NCBI GenBank assembly: GCA_032358165.1
Contig: JAALGY010000033.1
Coordinates: 3,410,001-3,474,000, forward strand
DNA length: 64,000 bases
Direction of reading: 5' to 3'
Source of the DNA: Diplosphaera chodatii
Lineage: Eukaryota > Chlorophyta > Trebouxiophyceae > Prasiolales > Stichococcaceae
The notes beneath the pieces were generated by a model. The model was given only the letters and a program-made list of their open reading frames with translations. It ran no database searches and was not told where the DNA came from. This document shows positions 11,885-23,377 of the stretch, one piece after another. The position numbers were made by a program, and so were the translations under genes. Each line of letters opens with the position of its first letter. Within the stretch, counting starts at the first letter, position 1.

Positions 11885-12587
11885 GTTGTCAAGCGGGAGG
11901 TTCTACCAGCACGCTGCCCTGCACCACAGTAAAGTAAGACGTTATTTCTGTAAAGCGTTTGCCACACAAGAACTGCAGACACTCTCAGTCATGTGACTGT
12001 GCTGAAACATGTGTGTACCCCTGCTTCAAAGAAAGTGCCCAGAAGCAGACATGTTTTGGTACAAGTAACGCGGCATGCAGGCAGTTGCTAATGGAACTAT
12101 TGCATACTGCCATGGTCTGCATCCCGTCGCCTTGCTGCGCAACCTCTAGCTTAGGGCACATCACCGGCTGACACACCTGGCAGGGGGAAGGGAGGCGTTA
12201 CAACATCATGCGGCGCCCTTCGTCACTTGCGTCCAGTGCAGATGCTATTCAAGGAATGGCAAACGAGGTGGGGTTCTCACAATCAACACGCAACGAGCTT
12301 CGAGTGGGAGCCATGACTGCACATGTCAGCAGGGACTCGCATCATGCATGACTCCTCACTGGTTTGTGAACGACTTCAAGTCTGGACCCAATCACAGCTG
12401 TGCAACACAATGGCTATGCCAGCTTGCGAATCATTCATTAGCTGGGCATTTCAGGCGTCAACAGCTGCGACTGCGGCACAAGCATCGTGGATGAGCGGCT
12501 AGGCACAACAGGGGCTGAACGTCTTGCTTCTGCCAATGCTAGGTTGAATTGCCAGGTTTCGGCAACTGCCTGAGATGCACTGGGCCG
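11885..12587. other. Intergenic spacer, PEX14 promoter side and U1C 3' side
   Basis: About 700 bases separate the PEX14 start codon from the U1C stop codon, both genes being on the minus strand. It should hold the U1C 3' UTR and the PEX14 promoter. TTACA (TGTAA on the minus strand) at about 12198 is a candidate U1C polyadenylation signal. No coding signature is seen. Confidence 0.4.
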
Positions 12588-13759
12588 TTATTGCACAGGT
12601 GGCGCCTGCTGCATTGGTGGCTGCTGCGGCGGCGGGCGGTACTGTGGTGGCGGCATGCCTGCACGATGTCAAGACAATAGACATGCATGTGTTGTCATAA
12701 TTGTGGCAAGTAACAAAGAAGCTTGATTGAAATCATTGCCAGCACGGTATACGTGCCATTACAAATGCTCCATCTGCTGACTCTGTGCATGTCAGGGCTG
12801 CAGGATACCTGGCGGCGGCCTGAACTGCGGTGGCGGCATGCCCATTGGTGGCCGCCCATAGCCAGGTGGCGGCATGCCTGCATCACAACACACATAGGAA
12901 TGGAACGTCGGCACCCACGTAGCGAAAGGCTGCATCTCTCACGCACAAGGATGAACCTCTCTTCATCAGGACTATCATGTTGAGCAAACCTGGTGGCATG
13001 CCCATGGGTGGCCGCATGCCCATGCCTGGCGGCGGCATGCCCATCGGCGGCCGGTGCCCCAGCGGCATTGGCGGCCCAAGCCCAGGCTGCAAGCGACCCA
13101 GCACATCATTTTCACTCGCAGATTGGACCAGCGTCAACATGCATCGCAGCACACGACACATGTGTGATAACAAGGCACCATAGCATGCAGCAACGAACTG
13201 CACACGGCGGAAGTCAGGTCGCACCAGCGGCATGGCAGGCCGTGCATGCTGGGCGAAGTTCATGATTTTGTCATCGATTGCGCTCTGTGTCTGCGTCTCC
13301 TCGAATTGCATGTAGTAGTTGCGCACATTCGCCTGCGGTTCAAGACACAGGGTTCAAGTGCAACGTCGCGGCAGTAGTCAAGTACCGCAGATCCAAACTC
13401 GACGAACCTCCACACGCTGACGTCAAGACTGTGACACCACTGCCTACCTTGTGCTTGAAACCGGAGTTGTGCTGCTTCCTGACGACCGGCTGCATCAACA
13501 TAATCACAGAGGTCGGAGCAAGACAGGTGCTGGATGCAACGCAGCGAATAGTCGTTTGCATAGGGACGAACAGTGAGAAACACAGGATTGACGGAGCATG
13601 CTCACGCTATCGTGCGTCAGATAAGTGTCACCTGCGAAGATGCAAAACAGCGGGTGCGGTCAGCATCTCAGACAACGCATTTGCACCCAACGGCAGACGC
13701 ACTGTAAACAGGCCATCACTATCTGTCAGCTCACAGTAGTCGCAGTAGTAACGCGGCAT
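12588..13759 (-). CDS. U1 small nuclear ribonucleoprotein C
   Basis: U1-C stabilises pairing of U1 snRNA with the 5' splice site. Seven exons join in frame on the minus strand: 13735-13759, 13606-13631, 13448-13489, 13204-13332, 12990-13086, 12809-12877 and 12588-12658, giving 152 residues. The first three tiny exons (25, 26 and 42 bases) build the C2H2 zinc finger: MPRYYCDYCDTYLTHDS, then VRKQHNSGFKHKANVRNYY. Cys6, Cys9 and the two His residues are present. The helix after the finger reads FEETQTQSAIDDKIMNF. The rest is Pro/Gly/Met rich, with repeats of the type GMPPP(G/Q) spread over exons 5-7, as is usual for U1-C. The start is fixed by the universally conserved N-terminus MP-(K/R)-(F/Y)-YCDYC. 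It is divergent from the Rh channel gene. Confidence 0.95.
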
Positions 13760-14833
13760 CTTGGTCACTGCTGCCCCGCTCCAGCGCCACCAGCGGCGTA
13801 GTGTTGTCGCTACAGGCCAAGGGCGCTTCTATCTTATGTCCGCAGGGTGCTGGCCTACCACTGTCCGCCTGCCTCCGTGAGTCACAGACCGGGCTCAACC
13901 GATGCAGACATGCAGCTGAGGCAGCCTCTACTGATTTCTCGAAGGACTCCGCAACTTCTCAAGGTACCACTGCACGTCGCCGCGCACACAGGTACGTATA
14001 TACTCAACCTGTCGCATGCCTTGGGTCTACCAGCTTTCTGCGTTACGGGTGCGTGCACTCCTGCAGCCAAATACTTCGGCACCAGTAGGGTTTGCACCTC
14101 GCGAGCCACGCAATGCTGACTAGTCATCAGAGATCTGCACAGTGATCGAGCGGACCCCTGCGCCGGTGCACCCGTGAAACGCTGTCAGCAGTCTTGTTCT
14201 GTCAGGCTTGACATTCTTGTGCCACCACGTGCGGCGCGCCCCGTCTCTCGGCGCTGCTGCGCAGGCGAGTGTGACTTTGACAGCCAGAGTAGCAGGAACT
14301 AGGCTTGCAACGGCGCACGGTTCGAAGGGGTGCAGGCAGTATGAGTCTTACGAGTCGCACAACGTGTTGCATCAAAGCGATCATGTTTATAGGCACCAAG
14401 TGAACCTTGCGCTCGTTCCGGCTCGTGCGGATGCCAGCCAGCGCCGTAGTGTGCATGCACGAGCAAAGTCGGACGCCTTTGTGCCTGGGTGGCCTGCAAT
14501 GACAATCTAAGCACCAAGATCCCAGCCTCGCGATCTGGCTGCCTCCTGTATGTACAGACAAGGCGGCCTAGGTCAGGGCCTCACCACAGTCACACCACGG
14601 AGCAGCTGAGCTCATACTAGTGCTGCGTGCAAAGGCGTGTTTGTGTGCGGCAGATCTGCGGGGCGAGGTGTTGCGACGTCGCTAGGGCGTTAGGCCTCGA
14701 GCTGACATGCAGTGCTGGCGCACTCACTGCGCCCCTTGCCTGCCTGCCAGATGCCCACTCGTCCGTGGCCCTGTACCCTCAACGAGCGGGCACTCGAAAA
14801 GCAAATCCTCACTTCTGCATGCCGCGTTGTAGG
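13760..14833. promoter_or_regulatory. Divergent intergenic region, U1C and Rh channel
   Basis: Just over 1 kb lies between two divergent starts. It must carry both promoters. Short open frames occur on both strands but none shows a family motif or continues through plausible splice joins. I see nothing else in it. Confidence 0.4.
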
Positions 14834-17372
14834 ATGAACGGTGCCACTGATGTGGAGGCGCGGCTTGAGTCGCTGCCGCTCATGGGCGGCTCCAAGGATG
14901 GCTTCAACCTGCGCGGCAGCTTTTCGGCTTCGCTAGGCGTGTTCTCCGCCGTGCTGTTGGTGCTGTTCAGCGTGCTGGTCGAGTATTCGACGGAACATGC
15001 CAGCGACAAGGCTGTGCAGCAGCACTACACCTGGTGAGCAGGATGTCTGTAGCAGCGCATTGCAATTGCAAGCAAACCCCTCAGCATGGTACATCGTCTA
15101 TAAGCCCATCGAATGTTCCCCTGCCAGCGTTCAGCAGCAGCATAGAAACCATGACATTTCAATCGGTCCACAGGTTTGTGCATGTCTCGATCATGATCTT
15201 CGTGGGGTTCGGCTTCCTGATGACCTTTTTGAAGCGGTACTCCAATAGTGCCATCGCACTTAACTTTTACACTTCCTGCCTGGTGTGTGCAATCCAGAAC
15301 ATGTGTGCCGAAAGGCAGTTTGCACACTGGCTTCATTGAGTTGTGTGTCCTGTGGTGGGCATCCAGCATTGAGACGCATGATGCGGACCTGCAAACATTC
15401 ACTGGCAACAAGCAGGTTGCCTGCAATATTTGCAGGTGATGCTGGAGTTCATTGTGGTGGGCGGGATCATCCAGCAGATGCTGTGGGGTGGTGCCTCAAA
15501 GATTCAGCTGGATATTCCGCTGCTGATCGATGCCGCATTTGCTGCCGGCGCCGCCATGATCTCCTTTGGCGCGGTGCTGGGGCGCACGACGCCAGCTCAG
15601 ATCGCCTGGCTACTAGCCCTGCAGGTTGCTCTTCAGCTAGTCACTTGCGTGATCAACGTTGCTGGGCGCACCCTGCAACCGAAAGGACTGTGACCATAGA
15701 CACAACTTTCGCTCGCACTGCATGACACTGTGATGGTGTTTGCAGGTACCCTTGTATGCCACAAACCAGTACCTAGTCTTCAACACCTTCAAGTGAGTCA
15801 GAATTGCTGCTCGGAGGTGTTCCGCCTCCACGGTGACATGGTAGACACCAGGCACCCCCCAAGCCCAGCAGGCCGGCAATCGACCTGGGGTCGTGACCGG
15901 CAGCCCTGGCTTCACACCATCATGCAACCCAGTGTGCAAACATGTGCGCAGGGCGCTTGACGTGGGAGGGTCCATCTCGATCCACGCATTTGGCGCCTTT
16001 TATGGCTTGGCGGCAAGCATGGTGAGCGACTTTGTCACCTTATCTCCTACACAATAGCAGCATGTAACGGACCTCGGAATGTTGTCGAATGCGTTCAATA
16101 GGTGCATGTCTTGCAATTGCAGGTGCTGCCGAAAGCGCCGGCAGATGCGCCCAAGAACAGTGCATCTTGGCACTCAGCCTCTTTGCGATGATAGGATCCA
16201 TTTTCCTGTGGGTGTATTGGCCCTCATTCAACGGAGGTGCGCAGACTGCGGATCCTCAGTGCGGCGTGTACTGCAGCCTTTCTGGGTGGCTAATGGCTGG
16301 AGCATGCCTGCCATGTCCAGCAACACTGCAGAGCGCTGTCACTGGTGTTTGCAGCGCTGGCAAGCAGCCCGCTGAACCCAACGTCAACAGCGCAGTTCCA
16401 CTGCATCGTCAACACTGTCATTTCCCTGATTGGCGCATCCCTGTCCGCTTTTGTGGCATCTGGCTACTTCTGCAACAAGTTTGACATGGTCCACATCCAG
16501 GTGAATGGCCTGCTATGTGCACCTCCTGGCTTGTGCAGTGCAAAACTGCAGATCAGTCGAGTCTGAAATGCGTTTGATGCCAGACATGCATGCGCCCTGT
16601 GCTGTTGCAGAATGCCACTTTGGCCGGCGGTGTGGCTGTGGGGTCAATGGCCAACATGGCGGTGGCACCAGGAGGTGCACTGGGCCTCGGTATGCTGGCA
16701 GGGATCTGGAGTGTGTTTGGGTATGTGCATATTGGACCAGCACTGGAGAAGAGGATTGGGCTGCAGGTGGGCACACAGCACATCAGTCACTGCAACTGGG
16801 CACTCCATGAATGTCACCTTCCACTGCACTTGCCACAGCAACAGCAACAGCAGACCTCGTCAGAACGTGAGTTGTGTTGCCTCCGTAGGACACCTGCGGC
16901 GTGCACAACCTGCACGGTACGTGACGGAGCTCCTATGCCTGTCTCAGTGGCCACTGATGTGTGCTTGTGTCCTGCATGCTGACCAGGATTAAGCACTCTG
17001 CAGGCATGCCGGGGTTGCTGGGTGGCTTGTCAGCAGCTGCGGCTTCCTACTGGGCATACCAACCGAACAAGTACCTGATAGAGCACGCCCACAATCAATG
17101 GGCGTATCAGCTCCTCGCCATCCTCGTCACACTTGGTGCGCAATGCTGCAAAAAGTGCGTCAGGGTCACCTCTGCCAGCTGTGCTGTGGTGCGTTATGTG
17201 GAAGGCCTGCTTGAAGGAGTGACATCGTTCTGCGGCAGTGCTGGCCATCGGCGGTGGGCTGCTTGCTGGCGTGGTGGTTGCCAAGACGGACCCCTTCAAG
17301 CAAAGCCTCGGCCCTGAGTTGATGTACGAAGATGCTCCTTTCTGGACCGAGAAAGATGAAGAGGAGGAGTGA
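14834..17372 (+). CDS. Rh-type ammonium/gas channel protein
   Basis: Rh proteins are Amt/Rh superfamily channels for NH3/NH4+ and perhaps CO2, with about 12 membrane helices. Eleven exons: 14834-15033, 15174-15282, 15436-15624, 15746-15792, 15952-16021, about 16123 or 16161-16236, 16355-16500, 16611-16766, 16889-16916, 17004-17135 and 17239-17372. Rh signatures include HVSIMIFVGFGFLMTFLKRY, VPLYATNQYLVFNTFKALDV and SIHAFGAFYGLAASM, which holds the first pore histidine. DTCGVHNLHGMPGLLGG holds the second pore histidine. IGSIFLWVYWPSFNGG and VAVGSMANMAVAPGGA also fit. The C-terminus is acidic and cytosolic (EDAPFWTEKDEEEE). Exon 6 does not fit in frame if it starts at the family-expected site (16123). 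Starting after the AG at 16159-16160 restores the frame but drops about 12 residues of the loop. Rh channels occur in green algae and are absent from vascular plants. Confidence 0.93.
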
Positions 17373-17872
17373 TGCACGCAAGCACTGGTTCGCCTCTGCC
17401 AGCTCCTTGACCACGGGCCTGCAGCAGCTCGCCGAGCATCGGTTTCTGATCATTGCTAGCTTGATCACGGCTGCACAGCATTGCTACATGCTGTTCCAAT
17501 TTATCCAGCGGTCTGCGCACCGTAGATGCTGGAGCGCAGAAGTTGCTATGTCCAGACGTGCACACACGGTTGCGAACCTTTGGTTTGTTCAGGTCCCAGT
17601 TTGCTCAACCACCGAGAGGGTTGCTTCACAGTTGGCAATTTGCGCACCAAAGGACTACCCACCCTGGGTACCCACCCTGGGTGGTGGGTACCCACCCTGG
17701 GTAGTATATCGTGTTTATATACTGGGCGGTGGAAGCTGCAAGTCCTTGGCCGGTGCTTCCAGCCCGGCATGAATTTGCAACCTGCACACCTATGCGCAGA
17801 AGCGGCAAACCAGCATTCTCCCTTATCACGTAGCATAGGAACGTTGTGCTTGCATCCAGTCAAGCTAACATC
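17373..17872. promoter_or_regulatory. Spacer between Rh channel and RanBP1 genes
   Basis: This 500-base spacer holds the Rh 3' UTR and the RanBP1 promoter and 5' UTR. It contains the self-complementary repeat block annotated at 17656-17702. No coding signature is seen. Confidence 0.4.
17656..17702. repeat. Three copies of a 14-base self-complementary repeat
   Basis: TACCCACCCTGGGT occurs at 17656-17669, 17669-17682 and 17689-17702. The inner part ACCC..GGGT is nearly palindromic, and the strand also carries GGTGGTGGGT between copies 2 and 3, so the block can fold into a strong hairpin. It lies about 170 bases upstream of the RanBP1 start codon. Confidence 0.85.
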
Positions 17873-20414
17873 ATGAGCGAGCCGGCATCGAACACCGCGG
17901 AGCCGGGCAAGGTGTGCATGATGTGTCTCGATCCTGCACCTGATTCTGCAGCTGGGTTAGGTTAGAGTATGAAGGCGCCAATGTGTCGACCATTTGCCTG
18001 CATCAACATGTGCAATGCAAGTGCGTGCACTCCAAGCCGCTGAGCGTCAAGCTGCTGCTGTGCCTCTGGGTGGCCTTGTAACTCCTGGGCCGTTGCTCAG
18101 CATCCATTTCCTGAGCAAATGCACACGCTGATCTGCACTTTGTGCATTTAGCGACTGTCCAGTGGACGGTCCTCCCGAGCGGTTGGATAGCAAGGGAAAC
18201 TGGAAGCTGCAGAAGCATGCCTCGCCAAGCCATGCTCGAAGCCACCTTGCAGAGTCTGTATGAAACCTTTTGCATTGCAGGAATCCTCGCCCACGCCGAT
18301 CTTCGGCTCGGCCTCGACGTTTGGAGGTGGCAGCGGCTTTGGCGGCTTCTCGGGCGTGGCTGCTGGCCAGTCTTCAGGTGGGTAAAATGGCCTCATTGTG
18401 GCACCAGCCCTACAGCATGAGTTGTGCATGGTATTGCTTTCAGTGACATATTCACATGTTGCATGGACGCGCCGAATTCTAGTGCTAGCACTGTGTGCAG
18501 GCTTTGGCGGCGGCAGCACAGCGCAGGGAGAGGCGACGTGGGAAGAGGGTGAGGAGGATGGCGGCGCTGACGAGGAGGACTGCTCTGCAGAGTTCAAGCC
18601 CGTGGTGCAGCTCGAGGAGGTGGAAGTGCAGGTGAGCAATCGTGCTTGCAGCCAGAGTGCTGGTCCAGGTTGCATGTGCACACCGATGGTTGGGTGCAAA
18701 GCCTAGTGCGTGTGAGAACTGTGCGCACCTGTGGCGCTGTGCATGCACCCCCACTTGCCGTTCTGTAGGTGGCTGAGCGCACTCTACTGTGGACTGAGCG
18801 CACTCCTCTCGCTGCTGCAGACGGGAGAGGAGGGCGAGGAAGTCATGGCCGACTTCAAGTGCAAGCTGTACCGGTCTGCATCCTGCTACTGCTGACAAGC
18901 AGCTACCCGCGCCTGCATCGGCTGTGCATGGCCTTCTGAAGGGAGCTTCTGTGTTTGTTACACACAGCAGCAGGAGGCTTGACTGCACTGACCTGAGAGG
19001 TCCTGCGCTGCAGCTATGACCAGGGCAGTGGCGAGTGGAAGGAGCGGGGGGTGGGTCCCATGAAGCTCCTGCGCCACAAGGACAACGACCGCATCCGCCT
19101 GCTCATGCGCCAGGACAAGACCCTGAAGATCCGCGCTAACCACATCGGTGAGCGCAAAGCTGCCACCCAATTGTTCATCGCATCGGTGTGCTGGTGTTAA
19201 CGAGGGCAAAATTGTGCTTTTGCCACCCCGCTGCTGCGATTCCTGCTGTGCAATGTGCACGCATGATTTTGCTCATGTGGCATCACCACTGCCAAATCAG
19301 GTGACACACCTTTGGTCATTTCCTGCAGTCATGCCCGGGACGCGGATGCAGGAGCACAGCGGCAATGAGAAGAGTATCGTGTGGTCCGCCGTGGACTTTG
19401 CTGATGAGGAGCAGAGGACGGAGATGTTCTGCGCGCGCTTTGCGTCACAAGAGCGTGAGTCCTTAGCGTGGATCGTCACGCTGCAAACGCTGCTGTATGT
19501 GTGCTGGAGTCTTCGCACCTGTATCAGAACCTACAGCACTTCTGTGTTCTACTGTGCCCGCACCCTCCCTGAAGCATCGTCAGGCAACATCACCATTTCT
19601 TTTCAAAAAGGTTGCCAATGGTCAAGCAGCGATCATGCCATGTAACAGGCGCCCAGGAGTTCATGCGGGAGCATGAGAAGGCAATGGAGCACAACGACAA
19701 GGTGCTCGCACAGCAGGAGGGCGAGGGCGCAGAGGTGCGCGCCTGCCCCGTGGCTACTCTCGTCCCAATCCATTGCACATGCTGCTGGGCAAGCCTGTGA
19801 AGGTTTGTAGCCACATATACTGACATTGGGGTCAGCACAGCATCTCAAAAGCACAAGGGCTTTCGCAGGCTGAAGGTGGCGGTGAGGCGGCAGCGGCCGG
19901 GGAGGGCGGCACGGCAGACGCGGAGGAGGCGCCGGGCAAAACTTCCGATGCCGATGCACTCGCAGAGCAGGTGTGGCCACTGTCCATTGAAGACTATGCT
20001 ATGTCCATGGTTGATGTAGTGTGCACCGGTGCGCGTCGGGCCAGCTGATCATCACCAGTGTTCAGCATGTGCATGTGTGCTGCAGGTCGGCACCGTCAGG
20101 GTGGACGACGATGGTAAGGCGCCTGGTGCGGAGGGCGGCGCGGGGGAGGGCGGCACCGCGGACGGTGAGGAGGCGCCGGTGGAGAAGGCCCAGGCGGATG
20201 CAGGCGCAGAGCAGGTGCCGTCCCACTGTGCTGCGCCGGCAGTGTTATGGCCAACGGGAGCCTGTGGGCATGGGGGATTGCTGTCGTCGAGTTATGCTGG
20301 TGTTGAGTGTCTGCACACTTGCTGCAGGGTGGCACCGTCAGGGTGGATAATGACAGTGCGCCGGCTGCCACCGACAACCAGCCGGGCGCTGAGGAGCCGA
20401 AGTCCAGTGCCTGA
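17873..20414 (+). CDS. Ran-binding protein 1 (RanBD1 domain)
   Basis: RanBP1 binds RanGTP and helps RanGAP hydrolyse it after nuclear export. Ten exons join in frame: 17873-17911, 18281-18377, 18501-18631, 18821-18873, 19014-19147, 19329-19454, 19649-19734, 19869-19970, 20086-20214 and 20328-20414, giving 327 residues. The N-terminus has a Gly/Phe/Ser stretch with FG-like motifs (PIFGSASTFGGGSGFGG). The RanBD1 domain spans EFKPVVQLEEVEVQTGEEGE, ADFKCKLYRYD, EWKERGVGPMKLLRHKDNDR, RIRLLMRQDKTLKIRANH and KSIVWSAVDFADE to EEQRTEMFCARFASQE. All are hallmark positions. The C-terminal tail is acidic and built from related exons; GEGGTADAEEAP and GEGGTADGEEAP show the repeat. A TGTAA signal lies about 166 bases after the stop. 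Confidence 0.95.
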
Positions 20415-21313
20415 GACATACTCGGGGCTCTGCCTGGCGTCTGGACTCTCTGCGTGGCAGCGCATGGCGCAGCGCCGGTTTGGCCAGACATGCATATCAT
20501 GGCATTGCCGAGCAGCTGTACGTCATTCCATTTCCTGATGTGCGGGCGGACATACCCTATGGCTCTCCTCCGAGTGTGCTGTAAGCAGGGAAGCCGTCAT
20601 CTGTTGCCAGACACCTATGTTCCCACGTCCATTTCTTTCACGAGGCTGCTTGCGATCTGTCACATGCATGATCAAGCCCATCAAATGCATTAGTCCGTAT
20701 TGTTGCCGCTCCGTTCGATTGAGAAGCCAATGCCCTGACGGTGACTACGGTAGCTGACTACCCTGGGTTGTGCCAGCCACCCTGTAGCCCTGTCGATGCA
20801 CGCGTGTTGCCAGGACTCTGGCAATGTCCGCAACTTCCTCTCTTGTCTACTTCTATGTTCCAGTAGACGTGGAAAAAGCGCCGCATAAGGAGAGATCGTG
20901 CGCGAAAAGGCGACTGGGGCCCTCGATTGAGCTGTTGCTTCAAACATCTGCTCGTGAGCCAGTGGACGAAGTGCAGGGGTCAGGGTTCGAAGCTGTTGCT
21001 GGGCTGTAGCTGCCTTACAGGCACCTGTAGCAGCTCAACAGTAGATCTTGTGCTCAATTTGGTGAAGCGTGCACCCCATTTCAAACGTCATCAGCAAACT
21101 CCGCTGGTACCCGATTGTTGCCTTGCCCCCGAGCCCTTGACGATCCCGCAGCAGCTCCACAGGTACAGCTTTGGTTTCGGACAAGCACGGGCAAGCCTGT
21201 CGGAGTTCCAAGTCAGCATTCCCACCAGCGGTGCAGTGGCGCAGCAGCTGTGAACACAGCACGAGCAGGGTTCCTCCAGCAGCAGATTACGCGAACCTGT
21301 TAGGAGGGCTGAC
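20415..21313. other. Intergenic spacer after RanBP1
   Basis: A 900-base spacer between two plus-strand genes. Apart from the TGTAA signal near 20580 I see no coding exon, repeat or RNA gene; open frames lack any family motif. Confidence 0.4.
20580..20584 (+). promoter_or_regulatory. Candidate polyadenylation signal TGTAA for RanBP1
   Basis: TGTAA is the dominant polyadenylation signal in chlorophyte nuclear genes. This copy lies about 166 bases after the RanBP1 stop codon. Confidence 0.4.
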
Positions 21314-22809
21314 ATGAGCCAGGCAGAGGCGGTTGCTTTCCTCGAAAAGTCCAAATACTACCTCGAACGCCACTTGCAGGTGCGCAATATGCCCTGTTCA
21401 CAAATTTGAACCTCTGGCACTGTGCGCACCATGCTGCCTTGCGTTATGGCCGACGCTGAGACGAATTGTGCGCGCTGCAGGAGGTTGAAAACGCCCTCGA
21501 GCATGTTCGGAGCTCGCATGAGGGCGCTGCTGCTGCCATCATGGTAAGCGGCGGGCAATACATCAATGTTCACTGACCACGCTGGCTATGTGTGTCAAGG
21601 CATTAGTGTTCTATACAGTACCTCTGCGGCCGACCAAGTTGCATACGTGCAAGTGCTGTGGTACAGGCAGGAGAGGTGGCGCGGGCGATGGCATTCCATG
21701 ACAGCGAAATCACGGCGCTGCAGGCCTGGGCGGGCGGCGTGCCAGCTGCCGAGCGCCGCCCGCCCCCGCCCGTGCTGACACGGTCCCAGGTGGCGATACG
21801 GCGCAGCACTTGCCTCAGCTCCGTGCAATGGGGAACTACTCTCCGCTGCACCTTCTGGCCCCACTGATGAAGGAGCGTCCCCCTGCCTTTGCAGGCGTCC
21901 ATGCCTGAGGCGCGCCAGACGCAGTCCTCTACAGCAGACACGTCGTCACCATCATCTCGGCGCATCGACGAGTCCAGGCATGCCCCAATTGCACACAGCT
22001 CACCGACACACAGCTCATCGAGATATACTCACCAGTGCAGTGCTTGCAGGTGTTTCATATATGAGTATCTTACCCTCACGTCTGATGTGGCATCTGGGGC
22101 ATGCAGGCTACTGGCCATGGGAGCTGTGCCCACGTTGGGCGGGCTGCTGCGCATGCCGGCATCAGCCACGCAGCTCAACGCAACTGCCTCGCCCGCGGCG
22201 CGGGAGCTGCTGCGCAGGTGTGGCTGGGTCTCGCAAGTGGACATCACACTTTAGACGCCGGATCTGCTGCGGCTAACAGCTGCAGCCATCCTCGGGCGTT
22301 CTTGTAAACAGGTTGCAGTGTTGCCAGATGTGTGGTTGGTAGAAATGGATCTGTGCTTGTCAGCAACCGGTGGGGGTGCGTGCTGCAGAAAGCTGAACCA
22401 GGGCGATGACGGCAGCATCTCCACAGTCGGCGGCGTCGGCCCTGGCGGCGTTGCCACCACCAATGGCGCCAACGAAGAGGCGCGCAGTGCCAGCCCCCAG
22501 CCACAGCCGTCCAGCCCATCCTGGCAGGTTGAACCTCCCAGCACTCTCATATGTCAGGCGTTGGCAGGGAGCCTGGTGTCAGCAGTCATATGGTATGCTC
22601 CTGGCTGGGTGTTTGTGCATCCTGCAGGGAAGTGTGCAGTCTGAAGGTACTTACTCTTGCGTTGGCGGCACATCCTGCAGGAGGAGCTGCGGTCGAAGCG
22701 CCGCGGGCTGACGCCCAGCCGTGCCGGGCCCCGCCCCCCCACACCCAGCGACGCCGAAGTCAACAACGAGCTGGCGGCCCTGTTTGCCAAGCGCCAGAGC
22801 ATCGCCTGA
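21314..22809 (+). CDS. Unrecognised protein with coiled-coil start and Pro-rich middle
   Basis: I do not recognise this family. Three 5' exons join cleanly: 21314-21379, 21481-21543 and 21667-21789. They encode MSQAEAVAFLEKSKYYLERH, then EVENALEHVRSSHEGAAAAI, then AMAFHDSEITALQAW, all helical with heptad-like spacing, ending in a Pro-rich RRPPPPVLTRSQ. Later exons encode Ser/Thr-rich sequence (from 21895), LAMGAVPTLGGLLRMPASAT (about 22110-22170), a Gly/Ser/Pro stretch (about 22390-22528), and a basic C-terminus with LRSKRRGLTPSRAG and NNELAALFAKRQSIA before the TGA at 22807-22809. A short helical N-terminus, Pro-rich linker and an LxALFxKR end are reminiscent of actin-regulator tails such as WH2 or DAD motifs, but this is weak. 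The middle exon boundaries are uncertain. Confidence 0.55.
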
Positions 22810-23377
22810 GTGCTGGCAGAGCTGGCGGCTAGGGCGTGATGGCAGAAGGGGTGCCAGGACAGGGCAGAGGTTGCCATTGGCTTGCAGCGCCGTAGCCCAG
22901 GGTCAAGATTAGCGCGTCAGCTGCATGCTGGGGGAAGGAGTGCGCCGCTGTTGGTGGAGCTGTGATCAAACTGACCATGGCGGTTACATGGTCAGGAAGC
23001 TGTTAGCAGATGCAGCTATGGCAGGCAAGACCTGGATGATCAATGTGACAGGCATATGAATGCATTTTGATACCAACTGCCCTCTGGCAGGCAGCAGCTA
23101 TATAGAGCAACGCTAGCACTAGCATTGGGGAGTGACGTACTCACGACCAGACGCACTGCAGTAACTTATGACACGTCATGGGGTAACTGGCCACTGTCAG
23201 TCCGCGAATGATGTTTTGCTGCTGTTTTGTTGGCCGTTCAAACAGTGAGCATCGTGCAGTATTCATGGTTTGCTTGTCTGTCAAGTTTGAGGCATGTAAG
23301 TTTGTCGGCGGCGCCAACACTACAGTATACACAGTGTAAGCACCAGCGCAAGGTCCAACACTATGGTGTATGAGGCT
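22810..23377. other. Convergent intergenic region
   Basis: About 570 bases between the stop codons of the unrecognised plus-strand gene and the first methyltransferase on the minus strand. It should hold two 3' UTRs. I see no gene or repeat. Confidence 0.4.

Noticed and set aside
11142..11996. 284-residue plus-strand open frame
   Set aside because: It is antisense to PEX14 exons 1-3, which have conserved protein motifs; it has no domain and arises from G/C-rich codon bias.
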